Shown: positions 51,098-60,339 of the stretch, piece after piece
Numbering within the stretch: the first letter of the stretch is position 1
Layout of the letters: each line of letters starts with the position of its first letter
Source: Erysipelothrix rhusiopathiae
GTDB lineage: Bacteria > Bacillota_I > Bacilli_A > Erysipelotrichales > Erysipelotrichaceae
Direction of reading: 5' to 3'
Length of the DNA stretch: 64,000 nucleotides
Assembly: GCF_900637845.1 (NCBI RefSeq)
Contig: NZ_LR134439.1
Location: 1,178,001 to 1,242,000, forward strand
Program-made: the position numbers and the translations under genes
Notes under the pieces: model-generated
What the model was told of the DNA's origin: nothing
Databases searched by the model: none
The model's input: the letters and a program-made list of their open reading frames with translations, nothing else

Positions 51098-52226
51098 ACC
51101 AATATATTTAGATTATTCAAGTACAACACCAACGCGTCCTGAAATTCTCAAGGATGCGTTGGTAATTATGGAAAAGTATTATGAAAACGCAGACTCGCTC
51201 CACTATGGTGGACAACGCGTATCAGATCTTGTAGTGCAATCTCGTGATGCATTAGCAAAAATGCTTGGAGTGCTTCCTCATGAGATTTTTTTCACGTCTG
51301 GAGCCAGTGAGTCAAACAGTACAGCGATCAAGGGAATTGCGCTTGCAAACCGTCATCGTGGTAAACATATCATTACAACATGTGTTGAACACAGCTCAGT
51401 AATGGGTGCGGTACAACAATTAAAAGAAGAATTTGGCTTTGAAGTAGATTATTTGGGTGTTGATACGAAAGGTTGTATTTCACTTGATGAATTAAAACAA
51501 AAACTTCGTAAAGACACTGTATTAGTTACTGTTATGGCAGTAAACAATGAAGTAGGGAGCATGACAGATGTTCAAGAAGTAGCTCGAATAACAAAAAAGT
51601 ATTCGAGTGCTTACGTTCATATTGATGGAGTTCAGGCGCTCGCGCGACATGATTTCCCTATGAAACAAATTGACAGTGTTTCCTATTCTGCGCATAAAAT
51701 TTATGGATTAAAGGGAAGCGGACTTCTTGTGAAAAAAGCAAATGTTAATTGCTTACCACTTGTAAATGGGGGACAGCAAGAAGGCGGCCTACGTGGTGGA
51801 ACATTGGATAATGTCTCTGCGATTTTGTGGGCTAAAACACTCCGTTTAGCAGTTGAAGACCACAAACGTTCAATTAATGATATAATACGCATGAATAAAT
51901 TTTTATACGATACTTTTGATGGAATGGAGAACATCCACATTAACTCAGATATTAACGGTTCGCCGTATATCTTTAATATGTCTGTTTTAAATGTTGGATC
52001 GGAAATAATGATGAATGGATTAAATGCAAAAGGCATTTACGTATCTGCACAAAGTACGTGTAATTCGAAATCGTTGGAACCTTCACATGTATTAAAAGCC
52101 ATGGGTTGTGATGAAACGTGCGCACTGACAAGTGTACGCATTAGTTTATCGCATTTAACAACAATGGAAGAACTCGAAAAAGTTTGTGAAACAATATTGG
52201 AGATTAAAAATTATGTACAACACTAA
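51072..52226 (+). CDS. Cysteine desulfurase, IscS/NifS type, paired with ThiI
   Basis: 384 residues (group I desulfurase). PLP-Lys in SVSYSAHKIYGLKGSG, and the catalytic Cys in YVSAQSTCNSKS in an extended loop. GTG 51072 fits the GGAG at 51061-51064 (7-bp spacing); ATG 51078 is the alternative. Unlike SufS it sits with thiI, whose ATG lies 14 bp before its stop. The B. subtilis NifZ-ThiI pair makes 4-thiouridine in tRNA, so this is most likely the dedicated sulfur donor for that pathway. Confidence 0.9.
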   Translation: MTMQKAHDKPIYLDYSSTTPTRPEILKDALVIMEKYYENADSLHYGGQRVSDLVVQSRDALAKMLGVLPHEIFFTSGASESNSTAIKGIALANRHRGKHIITTCVEHSSVMGAVQQLKEEFGFEVDYLGVDTKGCISLDELKQKLRKDTVLVTVMAVNNEVGSMTDVQEVARITKKYSSAYVHIDGVQALARHDFPMKQIDSVSYSAHKIYGLKGSGLLVKKANVNCLPLVNGGQQEGGLRGGTLDNVSAILWAKTLRLAVEDHKRSINDIIRMNKFLYDTFDGMENIHINSDINGSPYIFNMSVLNVGSEIMMNGLNAKGIYVSAQSTCNSKSLEPSHVLKAMGCDETCALTSVRISLSHLTTMEELEKVCETILEIKNYVQH

Positions 52227-53415
52227 TTATGAATTTATTGTTTGCCGCTATGGTGAACTATCAACAAAAGGGAAAAATCGTCGTAACTTTACAGCGCAAC
52301 TTGTGCGTAATGTACGCTCGCAACTTGTTGCATTCCCAAATCTAACATATCGTGAGACGTATGACCGTCTTTATATCACTTTAAACGGTGAAGATGGCCT
52401 TGCCGTAAGTGGTGAACTTCGTCACGTATTTGGTTTGAGTTCTTTTTCTCTTGCAGTTAAAGTGGAACGAGACCTCGATCTTATTGCTGATGTAGCTGCA
52501 GAAATGATTCAAAAAGAAGAAGGCAAAGCAACTTTTAAAGTTATTGCACGTCGTCATGACAAATCTTACGAACATATTTCAGATGTAATTAACCGCCATG
52601 TTGCAACGAAAATATTACAAACAACAGACTTTAAAGTTGATGTGCGTAAACCAGATGTAGGAATTATCATCGAAGTTCGCAGTGACTCAGCATACATTAT
52701 GATGGGGCGGGTTGACGGTGCTGGTGGATATCCCGTTGGAATCCAAGGTAAAGTTATGGTTATGCTTTCAGGTGGAATCGATTCTCCTGTAGCTGCATAT
52801 CTTATGATGAAGCGCGGCGTACGTATTGAAGCAATTCACTTTGCATCACCACCATATACTTCAGATGAAGCACAAAAGAAAGTTATGGATCTTGCGCAAC
52901 AACTTACAAATTACCAAGACCACATTCGCATTAATGTTGTGCCATTTACCGATGTACAACTTGAAATTTATAAAAAAGTGCCCGAAAGTTATGCGATCAC
53001 TATGATGCGTCGCTTTATGTTGCGTATTGCTGAGCGTCTTGCATTCCGACGTAATTGCTTGGCAATTGCGAATGGTGAAAGCTTAGGTCAAGTTGCATCA
53101 CAAACACTTCACAGTATGAAAGAAATTACGAATATTGGAACCTTGCCAATCTTACGTCCATTAATTACATACGATAAAGTTGAAATCATTGATCTAGCAC
53201 GTAAAATTGATACGTATGAAACGTCAATTTTACCGTTTGAAGATTGTTGTACAATTTTTACACCTAAAAACCCTACAACGAAACCTCATGGGGATAAGAT
53301 TTTACGATTTGAAGAGGGACTCGATATTGACGCGCTTGTTGATGAAGCAATCAAAAATATCGAAGTAGTAGAAGTTACAAAGAAAAAACAAGAAGATACA
53401 CCATCGTTCTTATAG
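52213..53415 (+). CDS. thiI: tRNA 4-thiouridine synthase ThiI
   Basis: 400 residues. N-terminal ferredoxin-like plus THUMP domain (FIVCRYGELSTKGKNRRNFTAQL, THUMP to about 165), then a PP-loop ATPase VMLSGGIDSPVAAYLMMKRG and IGTLPILRPLITYDKVEI, EDCCTIFTPKNPTTKP. The rhodanese domain of E. coli ThiI is absent, which is normal in Firmicutes. ATG 52213 is preceded by GGAG at 52198; the frame upstream overlaps the desulfurase gene. Adjacent to its desulfurase. Confidence 0.95.
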   Translation: MYNTNYEFIVCRYGELSTKGKNRRNFTAQLVRNVRSQLVAFPNLTYRETYDRLYITLNGEDGLAVSGELRHVFGLSSFSLAVKVERDLDLIADVAAEMIQKEEGKATFKVIARRHDKSYEHISDVINRHVATKILQTTDFKVDVRKPDVGIIIEVRSDSAYIMMGRVDGAGGYPVGIQGKVMVMLSGGIDSPVAAYLMMKRGVRIEAIHFASPPYTSDEAQKKVMDLAQQLTNYQDHIRINVVPFTDVQLEIYKKVPESYAITMMRRFMLRIAERLAFRRNCLAIANGESLGQVASQTLHSMKEITNIGTLPILRPLITYDKVEIIDLARKIDTYETSILPFEDCCTIFTPKNPTTKPHGDKILRFEEGLDIDALVDEAIKNIEVVEVTKKKQEDTPSFL

Positions 53416-53424
53416 GAGGAAGTT

Positions 53425-54720
53425 ATGGCATTCGATAATTTAACAAACCGATTACAAGATACATTTAGAAATATGACCGGAAAGGGAAAACTTTCTGAAA
53501 AAAATATAACTGATGCTTTAAGTGAAATTCGAATTTCACTTTTAGAAGCAGACGTAAGTTTAGATGTTATTAATGAACTTTTAGAACATACTCGTAGTGA
53601 AGCACTTGGAATGAAAGTTACACGTGATGTGGAACCTTCACAAATGTTTGTAAAGATTGTTAATGATAAATTAATTGAAATTTTAGGTGAAGAAAAGTCT
53701 GAACTGGATTTCAATCAAAAACCAGGAATTTTAATGATGGTTGGTTTGCAAGGTTCAGGGAAAACAACTACAATTGCTAAAATTGCAAACAAACTCAATA
53801 AAGAAGGAAAAAAAGTATTGTTGGTTGCAGCTGACTTAGCACGTCCAGCAGCGATTGAGCAACTCAAAATACTTGGTACGCAAATCGGTGTTGAAGTATT
53901 TGCACAAGAAAACAGTACACCTGTTGAAGTTGTAAAGAATGCACTTGCACACGGTAAAGATTTTGATCTTATCCTTATCGATACAGCGGGGCGTTTACAA
54001 ATTGATGACGCGTTAATGCAACAACTTGTAGACATTCAAGCACTTACAAAACCTGATGAGATTTTACTCAGTGTTGATGCAATGAGTGGTCAGGATGTAA
54101 TTCATGTCGCTAATGGGTTTAAAGAAAAATTAAATATTACGGGTTTAGTCGCTACAAAATTTGACGGTGATTCCCGTGGTGGTTCAATTCTTTCGGTTCG
54201 TTATATGACCCAAGTCCCTGTAAAATTTGTCGGAGTTGGTGAAGGTATTGATGAGTTGGATGAGTTTTATCCAGATCGTACAGCATCCCGTATTTTAGGT
54301 ATGGGAGATATTGTAAGTCTTGTAGAAAAAGCACAAGAAAAAATGGATATCGAAGCTTCGGAGCGTTCAGCAGAGCGCATGATGAAGGGGCAATTTACGC
54401 TTGATGACATGTTAATTCAATTGCAACAAGTCTCTAAGATGGGACCATTATCAGGGCTTATGAAAATGATGCCAGGTGCTAACCAATTAGCAGGGCAAAT
54501 CGATGATGCAGATGCTTCAAGTACGATGAAGAAAACAGAAGCAATGATTTTAAGTATGACGCCTGAAGAACGCAATGATCCTAAAATTATTCGTTCAACA
54601 CGTAAACGTCGTATTGCTGAGGGTTCTGGTACATCTACAACAGATGTTAACCGTCTGTTAAGCCAATATGAAAAAATGCAAAAACAGATGAAGATGTTAT
54701 CTCGTTTCATGGGTAAATAG
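53425..54720 (+). CDS. ffh: Signal recognition particle protein Ffh
   Basis: 431 residues. N-domain (LRQIRISLLEADVSLDV-like SEIRISLLEADVSLD), G-domain with GLQGSGKTTTIAKIA, DTAGRL, TKFDGDSRGG, and a methionine-rich M-domain (MKGQFTLDDMLIQLQQVSKMGPLSGLMKMMPG) that binds signal peptides and 4.5S/SRP RNA. AGGAGG is 6 bp before the ATG. In most Firmicutes rpsP, rimM and trmD follow; here the next gene is rplS. Confidence 0.97.
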   Translation: MAFDNLTNRLQDTFRNMTGKGKLSEKNITDALSEIRISLLEADVSLDVINELLEHTRSEALGMKVTRDVEPSQMFVKIVNDKLIEILGEEKSELDFNQKPGILMMVGLQGSGKTTTIAKIANKLNKEGKKVLLVAADLARPAAIEQLKILGTQIGVEVFAQENSTPVEVVKNALAHGKDFDLILIDTAGRLQIDDALMQQLVDIQALTKPDEILLSVDAMSGQDVIHVANGFKEKLNITGLVATKFDGDSRGGSILSVRYMTQVPVKFVGVGEGIDELDEFYPDRTASRILGMGDIVSLVEKAQEKMDIEASERSAERMMKGQFTLDDMLIQLQQVSKMGPLSGLMKMMPGANQLAGQIDDADASSTMKKTEAMILSMTPEERNDPKIIRSTRKRRIAEGSGTSTTDVNRLLSQYEKMQKQMKMLSRFMGK

Positions 54721-54857
54721 TCTCATTTTATAATAATAAACAATCAGAAACAGCATGAGGATGCGGTATTTCCACGGTAATACCAATTCTAAATGTTTTG
54801 ATTTAAATCGTGAAAACGCACTTCGTACAGAGTGTTTGTTTCATATTTAAATTTAAC

Positions 54858-54886
54858 TTGATTATTTAAGCCGTTTATGATAAATT
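54858..54886 (+). promoter_or_regulatory. rplS promoter
   Basis: TTGATT (54858-54863), 17 bp, TAAATT (54881-54886), with TG at 54878-54879. Confidence 0.6.
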
Positions 54887-54899
54887 ATATAGGCTTAAA

Positions 54900-54945
54900 G
54901 CACTCTGGTTCCGCTGTTGGAATCATTATGAACCAGTTTTAACAT
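54900..54945 (+). ncRNA. L19 leader (rplS autoregulatory hairpin)
   Basis: Hairpin CTGGTTC (54905-54911) and GAACCAG (54930-54936) around CCGCTGTTGGAATCATTAT, 30-70 nt before the rplS start. This matches the conserved L19-leader of Firmicutes (a stem with a TTCCGCTG-type motif). Confidence 0.8.
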
Positions 54946-54971
54946 ATATAGACAGAAAAAGGAGAATTACT

Positions 54972-55319
54972 ATGTCATTAGCATTAGTACAAGAAATTAC
55001 AAAGTCACAATTACGTAACGACATTCCTGAATTCCGTCCTGGATGTACAGTACGCGTAGACGTTAAGATCCAAGAAGGTGGAAAGACACGTATTCAAGCA
55101 TTTGAAGGTGTTGTTATTAAAACTCAAGGAACTGGAATTTCAGAATCATTTACAGTTCGTAAAATGTCATCAGGAATTGGTGTGGAACGTACATTCCCAA
55201 TCAACTCACCTATTATTGACAGCGTAACTGTATTACGTAAAGGTAAAGTACGTCGTTCAAAACTATACTACTTACGTGACCGTTCAGGTAAATCAGCACG
55301 TATTAAAGAAATTCGTTAG
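54972..55319 (+). CDS. rplS: 50S ribosomal protein L19
   Basis: 115 residues. Motifs: [77 protein letters not shown]19 sits at the 30S-50S interface. AGGAG lies 7 bp before the ATG. Preceded by its leader hairpin and followed by a terminator; transcription of lepB may be partly uncoupled. Confidence 0.97.
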   Translation: MSLALVQEITKSQLRNDIPEFRPGCTVRVDVKIQEGGKTRIQAFEGVVIKTQGTGISESFTVRKMSSGIGVERTFPINSPIIDSVTVLRKGKVRRSKLYYLRDRSGKSARIKEIR

Positions 55320-55323
55320 TATT

Positions 55324-55347
55324 AGCCGTATTTATACGGCTTTTTCT
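55324..55347 (+). terminator. Terminator after rplS
   Basis: AGCCGTA (55324-55330), TTTA, TACGGCT (55335-55341), T5. Confidence 0.85.
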
Positions 55348-55368
55348 TTATTGTAGGGAGGGTATGAA

Positions 55369-55929
55369 ATGAATAAAGGCGATGATAAGTTTTTAATCGC
55401 GGTTAAAGACTTTATTAAAAGTATGGTAATTAGTCTTGTTTTAGTTATTTTAGTAACGCAATTTATTGCGCGTCCTGTTCGGGTAGAAGGTTTATCCATG
55501 TACCCGAGTCTTAACGATAAAGAATTAGGCTTTTCAAATATTTTAAGCATGAAAATGAAAGATCCAGAGCGCTTTGATGTTCTTGTGCTCTATCTTGATT
55601 CGCAAAAGAAACATATTGTGAAACGTGTTATTGGTTTGCCTGGTGAAGTTGTGGAAATTCGCGATGAGAAGTTGTACATCGATGGAAAAGAAGTTGAACA
55701 ACCGTTCTTAGATACGGATTACGTTCGAGAAATGACTTCAACGGGAAAAGAGTTTTCACGTGATTTTGGTCCGATTAAAGTTCCTGAGGGTGAGTATTTT
55801 ATGCTCGGGGACAATCGTATTCGTTCCAGTGATTCACGTGATTATGGAACTTTTAAACGTGATGCAATTAAGAGCAAAGACGTATTTGTCTTTGTTCCAT
55901 TTAATAAAATAAGAACAGTAGGAAAATAG
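55369..55929 (+). CDS. lepB: Signal peptidase I
   Basis: 186 residues. One N-terminal TM (about 15-33), catalytic Ser43 in GLSMYPSL, general base Lys85 in HIVKRVIGLPGE, and GDNRIRSSDSRDYG box E. Typical P-type signal peptidase of Gram-positives, cleaving secretory preproteins at the outer membrane face. GGAGGG lies 5-6 bp before the ATG. Ten bp before rbgA; ffh and lepB in one region group the Sec export components. Confidence 0.95.
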   Translation: MNKGDDKFLIAVKDFIKSMVISLVLVILVTQFIARPVRVEGLSMYPSLNDKELGFSNILSMKMKDPERFDVLVLYLDSQKKHIVKRVIGLPGEVVEIRDEKLYIDGKEVEQPFLDTDYVREMTSTGKEFSRDFGPIKVPEGEYFMLGDNRIRSSDSRDYGTFKRDAIKSKDVFVFVPFNKIRTVGK

Positions 55930-55941
55930 GAGCGTGATTTG

Positions 55942-56775
55942 ATGTCACAGGTACATTGGTTTCCGGGTCATATGGCAAAAGCGATTCGATTGATTGAAGA
56001 GCAAATCAAAGTCGTTGATTTTGTCATCGAATGTCGTGATGCACGTGCACCGATGTCGACTCGAAATCCTGTTTTGTCACGGTCAATTGGACAAAAGAAA
56101 CGTCTTATTGTTTTGACAAAGAAAGATTTAGCGGACCCAAAGCAAAGTGAAAAATGGGTAGAAAAGCTCGAATCTGAAGGGAATGTCGTACTTTTGGTGG
56201 ACGTTATTAACGATCCCGTACGTAAAATGATTATTGAAAAGACGGATATCGTCTTAAAAGAGAAACGTGAACGCGATAAACGTCGTGGGATTCGTCCTCG
56301 AACTGCACGTGCATTAATTGTAGGTGTTCCTAATGTTGGGAAATCCAGCGTTATAAATAAAATATCTGCACGTAAAGCTGCAGGTGTTGAAAATAGACCG
56401 GGTGTTACACAATCACTAAAACTGATTCGCGTAACACAAGATCTTGAATTGGTTGATACACCAGGTGTATTATGGCCGAAATTTGAAAGTGAAGAGATGG
56501 GTATTATTTGTGCTGTTATTGGATCGGTTAAAGATACTGGGTATCCAATGGCGCTTGTCACGGATTATGCACGTGACTATTACATTCAATATAAACCTGA
56601 AGAATTAAAACGACGTTATGAACTCGAATCGTTTGATGATTTTTATGATCAAGTGGGTCGTTATCGCGGACTTCTCGGAGAAGGCGGAACGGTGAATGAT
56701 GATAAAACGCGCGTTGCATTTTTAAGTGATATTCAAAATGGACGGATTGGACGCATTACATGGGATCACTTATAG
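55942..56775 (+). CDS. rbgA: Ribosome biogenesis GTPase RbgA (YlqF)
   Basis: 277 residues with circularly permuted GTPase motifs: TKKDL (G4) before GVPNVGKSSVINK (G1) and DTPGVLWPK (G3). VHWFPGHMAKA is the RbgA N-terminus. It promotes 50S maturation including uL16 incorporation. ATG 55942 with GGAG 9 bp upstream; the preceding TTG is less likely. Overlaps rnhB by 16 bp, the usual Firmicutes order rplS-lepB-rbgA-rnhB. Confidence 0.95.
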   Translation: MSQVHWFPGHMAKAIRLIEEQIKVVDFVIECRDARAPMSTRNPVLSRSIGQKKRLIVLTKKDLADPKQSEKWVEKLESEGNVVLLVDVINDPVRKMIIEKTDIVLKEKRERDKRRGIRPRTARALIVGVPNVGKSSVINKISARKAAGVENRPGVTQSLKLIRVTQDLELVDTPGVLWPKFESEEMGIICAVIGSVKDTGYPMALVTDYARDYYIQYKPEELKRRYELESFDDFYDQVGRYRGLLGEGGTVNDDKTRVAFLSDIQNGRIGRITWDHL

Positions 56776-57374
56776 ATGAATTTGAAGTCAATTATTGGGA
56801 ACAAGGGAAACTTGTTGTCGGGATTGACGAAGCGGGTCGTGGCCCGATGGCAGGTCCTTGTGTCGTATCAGGTGTTATTTTCCCAAAAGGGTATTATGAT
56901 GCTCGTATTAACGATTCGAAGCAGTTAAGCGAAAAGCAACGTGATGAATTGGTATCGAATATCGAATCGAATGCATTATGGACGTTTACGGAAATAATTC
57001 CAGTTGATATTATCGATCGTGATAATATCTATCGTGCAACTCAAAATGCCATGAAAAAAATAGCCATCGAAAGTAAGGCTGATATTGTATTAACGGATGC
57101 GATGCCATTAGATGATATCGCGATTCCTGTTGAGGCAATTGTTAAGGGAGATGCGCGTTCGCTTTCTATAGCAGCTGCAAGCATTCTTGCTAAAACAGTT
57201 CGAGATGGTCTGATGAAAGTTTACGATCTTGAGTTTCCAGAGTATGGTTTTGCCAAACATAAAGGATACGGCACGAAACAACATAAAGAAGCAATTCTTA
57301 AATTTGGTCGTTGCCCCATTCATCGTAAATCTTTTCGATTTAAAGACGAGACACAAATATCATTTGATATTTAG
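56760..57374 (+). CDS. rnhB: Ribonuclease HII
   Basis: 204 residues. Catalytic motif GIDEAGRGPMAGP with Asp23/Glu24, VLTDAMPL carrying another Asp, and SIAAASILAKTVRDG. It removes RNA from RNA-DNA hybrids and single ribonucleotides. The only suitable start lies inside the 3' end of rbgA. Its stop is embedded in a terminator hairpin (AAATATC/GATATTT). Confidence 0.95.
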   Translation: MGSLIDEFEVNYWEQGKLVVGIDEAGRGPMAGPCVVSGVIFPKGYYDARINDSKQLSEKQRDELVSNIESNALWTFTEIIPVDIIDRDNIYRATQNAMKKIAIESKADIVLTDAMPLDDIAIPVEAIVKGDARSLSIAAASILAKTVRDGLMKVYDLEFPEYGFAKHKGYGTKQHKEAILKFGRCPIHRKSFRFKDETQISFDI

Positions 57375-57392
57375 GTCTTGTTTTTTTTATTG
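57350..57392 (+). terminator. Terminator of rnhB overlapping its stop codon
   Basis: AAATATC / GATATTT with an outer AGAC/GTCT pair and T8. Confidence 0.7.
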
Positions 57393-57414
57393 CTTAACTA
57401 TTATTGGTGATAAT

Positions 57415-58143
57415 GTGAGAAATTACTTAAAAAATCTTGCAATACATTTACGAGGGGATTATCCTAGTATATGTCGTTTCATTCATGAGGGTCGTAATGT
57501 TCCCTCCTATGACTATCAAGGGAATTATATTTGTTATGGTGATCGCGCTTATCCAAGTAGTTTTTATGAATTGGATTGTCCGCCATTTGTAATTTTTTAT
57601 GAGGGGAATCTTTCATTTTTAAATGAACAATGTATTGCTGTAATTGGTTCAAGAACTCCCAGCGAATATGCTCTAAGAATGACTGAGGATTTTGTTGGAA
57701 ATGTAAGGGAGCATTATACAATTGTTTCAGGTCTTGCATATGGTATTGATATCACAGCACATCGAGCAGCACTTGATTTTCAATCGATAGCTGTGGTAGG
57801 GTGTGGTTTAGATATATGTTACCCATCAAAGCATCGGGTTGAGTTTGAATTTATGAAAAAAAATCATTTAGTCATTTCGGAGTATCCAAAGGGTGTGCAT
57901 CCGCATAAGCATTATTTTCCTTTTCGAAATCGATTGATTGCCGCTTTGTCTCAAAGTGTGTATGTCATGAGTGCATTTGTTCGCAGTGGAACTATGCACA
58001 CGGTTAATGAAGCATTAAAGTTGAACCGAAGAGTTATATGTCTTCCTCATAATCTTGATGATATCACAGGTGCTGGATGCAACCTTTTGATTCAAGAGGG
58101 AGCCGAGGTGTTGACAAACCTCGAAGATTTATCCAATATATAA
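57415..58143 (+). CDS. dprA: DNA processing protein DprA (core-only form)
   Basis: 242 residues from GTG 57415 (GGTGAT upstream). Rossmann-fold core: CIAVIGSRTPSEYALRM, TIVSGLAYGIDITAHRAALD, VVGCGLDICYPSKHRVEF, GVHPHKHYFPFRNRLIAALS, SGTMHTVNEALKLNRRV, GAGCNLLIQEGA. B. subtilis DprA is about 297 residues; the N-terminal SAM-like domain looks reduced and the C-terminal winged-helix domain is absent. It loads RecA on incoming ssDNA, so together with comEA and comEC it suggests a transformation capacity. A longer frame upstream runs antiparallel to rnhB coding and is rejected. Confidence 0.9.
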   Translation: MRNYLKNLAIHLRGDYPSICRFIHEGRNVPSYDYQGNYICYGDRAYPSSFYELDCPPFVIFYEGNLSFLNEQCIAVIGSRTPSEYALRMTEDFVGNVREHYTIVSGLAYGIDITAHRAALDFQSIAVVGCGLDICYPSKHRVEFEFMKKNHLVISEYPKGVHPHKHYFPFRNRLIAALSQSVYVMSAFVRSGTMHTVNEALKLNRRVICLPHNLDDITGAGCNLLIQEGAEVLTNLEDLSNI

Positions 58144-58160
58144 ACTAAGGAGTGTTGGCT

Positions 58161-60215
58161 ATGAAAAATTTAGTAATTGTGGAGTCACCTTCAAAATCTA
58201 AAACAATTGAGAAGTATCTTGGTGAGGATTTTGAAGTTGTTTCTTCAAAAGGTCATATTCGAGATTTAGCGACGACTGGTAAAGGTGGTCTCGGTGTAGA
58301 CTTCGATAATGACTTTGAAGCAACATATAAAATAAGTAAAGATAAGAAAGATGTTGTTAAGGAATTAAAAGCAAAAGCAAAAAAAGCAGATGCTGTTTAT
58401 CTTGCAACTGACCCTGACCGTGAAGGAGAGGCGATTTCTTGGCATCTTGCGAATGAATTAGGCGTTGATCTTGATCAGGATAATCGAGTTGTTTTTAATG
58501 AGATTACCAAAGATGCTGTTTTAAGTGCATTCGAATCACCACGTCATATTGATATGAACTTGGTGAAATCACAAGAGACACGTCGTATTCTTGACCGTAT
58601 TATAGGTTTTAAATTGTCTAAGTTATTACAAGCTAAGATTAAAAGTAAAAGTGCAGGGCGTGTTCAATCTGTAGCGCTGAAATTAATCGTAGATCGTGAA
58701 AAAGAAATTGATGCATTTACACCTGAAGAATACTGGTCAGTGCTTGCGTTCTTTGAGAATGAAGGAAATATCATAGAAACTAGTGCAGAACGTTTCAAAG
58801 GTAAAAAGTTAAAGCTCACAAATGAAGCAGAAGCACAAGCTGTGCTCGATGCAGCTCAAGGGTCCTTTAAGATTACAAAACTTGAGAAGAAAAAACGTAA
58901 GAAGGAATCAAAACTTCCTTTCATTACTTCCACACTTCAACAAGAAGCATCAACACGTCTTGGTTTTCCTGCAAAGAAAACAATGCGTGTTGCTCAAAAA
59001 CTCTATGAAGGAATTCAGATGGGTGCGGATACAGAAGGTTTAATTACTTATATGCGTACCGATTCAACGCGACTCAGTAATGTTTTTGTTGAAGATGCAA
59101 AAGCATTTATCGTTGAAGAATACGGAAAAGAATATTTAGGTAAATACCGTCAAGGTAAAAAGACTGAAAATACACAGGATGCTCATGAGGCTATCCGACC
59201 AACAAGTATTTCGCGTCGTCCTGAAGAAGTTAAATCTTACCTAACACCGGATGAATATAAATTATATCGTTTTATTTACTATCGAACACTCGCATCACTT
59301 ATGGCACCTTCCATTTCGGATTCAGTAAGTGTTGTTTTTAGTCAAAATGATTATGATTTTAATGGGAGTGGTTCAATCATGACCTTTGATGGTTACTTAA
59401 AGGTATATGAGTATGAAAAAACTACCGATAAAGTAATGGGTGAGTTGGATGAAACGAAAGCGTATAATGCGCAAAAAATTGAAAAGAACCAACACTTTAC
59501 ACAACCACCAGCACGTTATACGGAAGCACGTTTAATTAAAGAACTCGAAGAATTGGGTATTGGTCGACCAAGTACCTACTCAATGATTTTAGAAACGATT
59601 GTTTATCGTGCCTATGCAACGTTTGGTGCCGTTTCTGAGACATCGAAAACGAAGGTCTTTAAACCTACAGATCAAGGGATTTTAACGAACGAAAAACTTC
59701 AAGAACACTTCTCGGATATTATTAATGTTCACTACACAGCGAATATGGAAGATGAATTAGACCGTATTGCTGAAGGAGAAGAAAATAATGTTGAAGCGTT
59801 ACAGCGTTTTGTAGATAAGTTCTATCCATTGCTTGAAGAAGCAGATGAAAAAATGGAAAAGATTGAAGTTGAAAAAGTTGGTGAAGTTTGTCCCGATTGT
59901 GGCGGCGAGCTTGTTTACCGATTTGGTCGTTATGGAAAATTCATAGCTTGTGGAAACTTCCCGGAGTGTCGTTATAATCGCGCCTTGGATCAAGATAAAC
60001 GTCCCGAGCCTGAAAAGACTGGGGAAGTCTGTCCAGACTGCGGTGAACCCTTAGTAAAACGTAAGAGTCGTTATGGTACATTCTTTGTAGGATGTTCTGG
60101 GTTCCCTAAATGTCGTTATATTCAACCTAATGAAAATGCAAAAAAACCAAAAACAAAAAAACCCGAACAAGTGTCAGCGGAACATGAACCTTTAGGTGAA
60201 GAAATTAAAGATTAA
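58161..60215 (+). CDS. topA: DNA topoisomerase I
   Basis: 684 residues. Toprim domain (IVESPSKSKTIEKYLG, DPDREGEAISWHL), active-site region LITYMRTDSTRLS carrying the catalytic Tyr, and two C-terminal C4 zinc fingers (CPDCGGELVYRFGRYGKFIAC and CPDCGEPLVKRKSRYGTFFVGC). It relaxes negative supercoils. ATG 58161 has AAGGAG 9 bp upstream; TTG 58152 is too near. Follows dprA by 17 bp; a Lys-rich tail is unusual but not rare. Confidence 0.97.
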   Translation: MKNLVIVESPSKSKTIEKYLGEDFEVVSSKGHIRDLATTGKGGLGVDFDNDFEATYKISKDKKDVVKELKAKAKKADAVYLATDPDREGEAISWHLANELGVDLDQDNRVVFNEITKDAVLSAFESPRHIDMNLVKSQETRRILDRIIGFKLSKLLQAKIKSKSAGRVQSVALKLIVDREKEIDAFTPEEYWSVLAFFENEGNIIETSAERFKGKKLKLTNEAEAQAVLDAAQGSFKITKLEKKKRKKESKLPFITSTLQQEASTRLGFPAKKTMRVAQKLYEGIQMGADTEGLITYMRTDSTRLSNVFVEDAKAFIVEEYGKEYLGKYRQGKKTENTQDAHEAIRPTSISRRPEEVKSYLTPDEYKLYRFIYYRTLASLMAPSISDSVSVVFSQNDYDFNGSGSIMTFDGYLKVYEYEKTTDKVMGELDETKAYNAQKIEKNQHFTQPPARYTEARLIKELEELGIGRPSTYSMILETIVYRAYATFGAVSETSKTKVFKPTDQGILTNEKLQEHFSDIINVHYTANMEDELDRIAEGEENNVEALQRFVDKFYPLLEEADEKMEKIEVEKVGEVCPDCGGELVYRFGRYGKFIACGNFPECRYNRALDQDKRPEPEKTGEVCPDCGEPLVKRKSRYGTFFVGCSGFPKCRYIQPNENAKKPKTKKPEQVSAEHEPLGEEIKD

Positions 60216-60280
60216 TTAACGAGCTGACATCCATTATTAAATTATGGTGCATTAAACGCGTTTGTATTTGATGCATCGCG

Positions 60281-60286
60281 TATAAT
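60281..60286 (+). promoter_or_regulatory. -10 element upstream of trmFO
   Basis: TATAAT at 60281-60286, 54 bp before the ATG; -35 not convincing. Confidence 0.4.
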
Positions 60287-60339
60287 TTAAAATGTATGTC
60301 AGTTTTCTTTGGCATAAAATTAAGATAAGGAAGGTAATT

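Larger units (their letters stand above)
54721..54971 (+). other. 251-bp gap between ffh and rplS
   Basis: No rpsP, rimM or trmD remnant is seen. It holds a GGTATT/AATACC hairpin (54765-54785), a weak GCACT...AGTGT hairpin near 54816-54833 that may end ffh transcripts, the rplS promoter, and the L19 leader. Confidence 0.7.

Noticed and set aside
55968-56561. 197-residue minus-strand frame in rbgA
   Set aside because: Shadow of rbgA in antisense; Ser/Thr/Arg-rich composition from inverted codons.
57229-57414. N-terminal extension of DprA inside rnhB
   Set aside because: It translates rnhB in another frame and crosses its terminator; GTG 57415 gives the family core.
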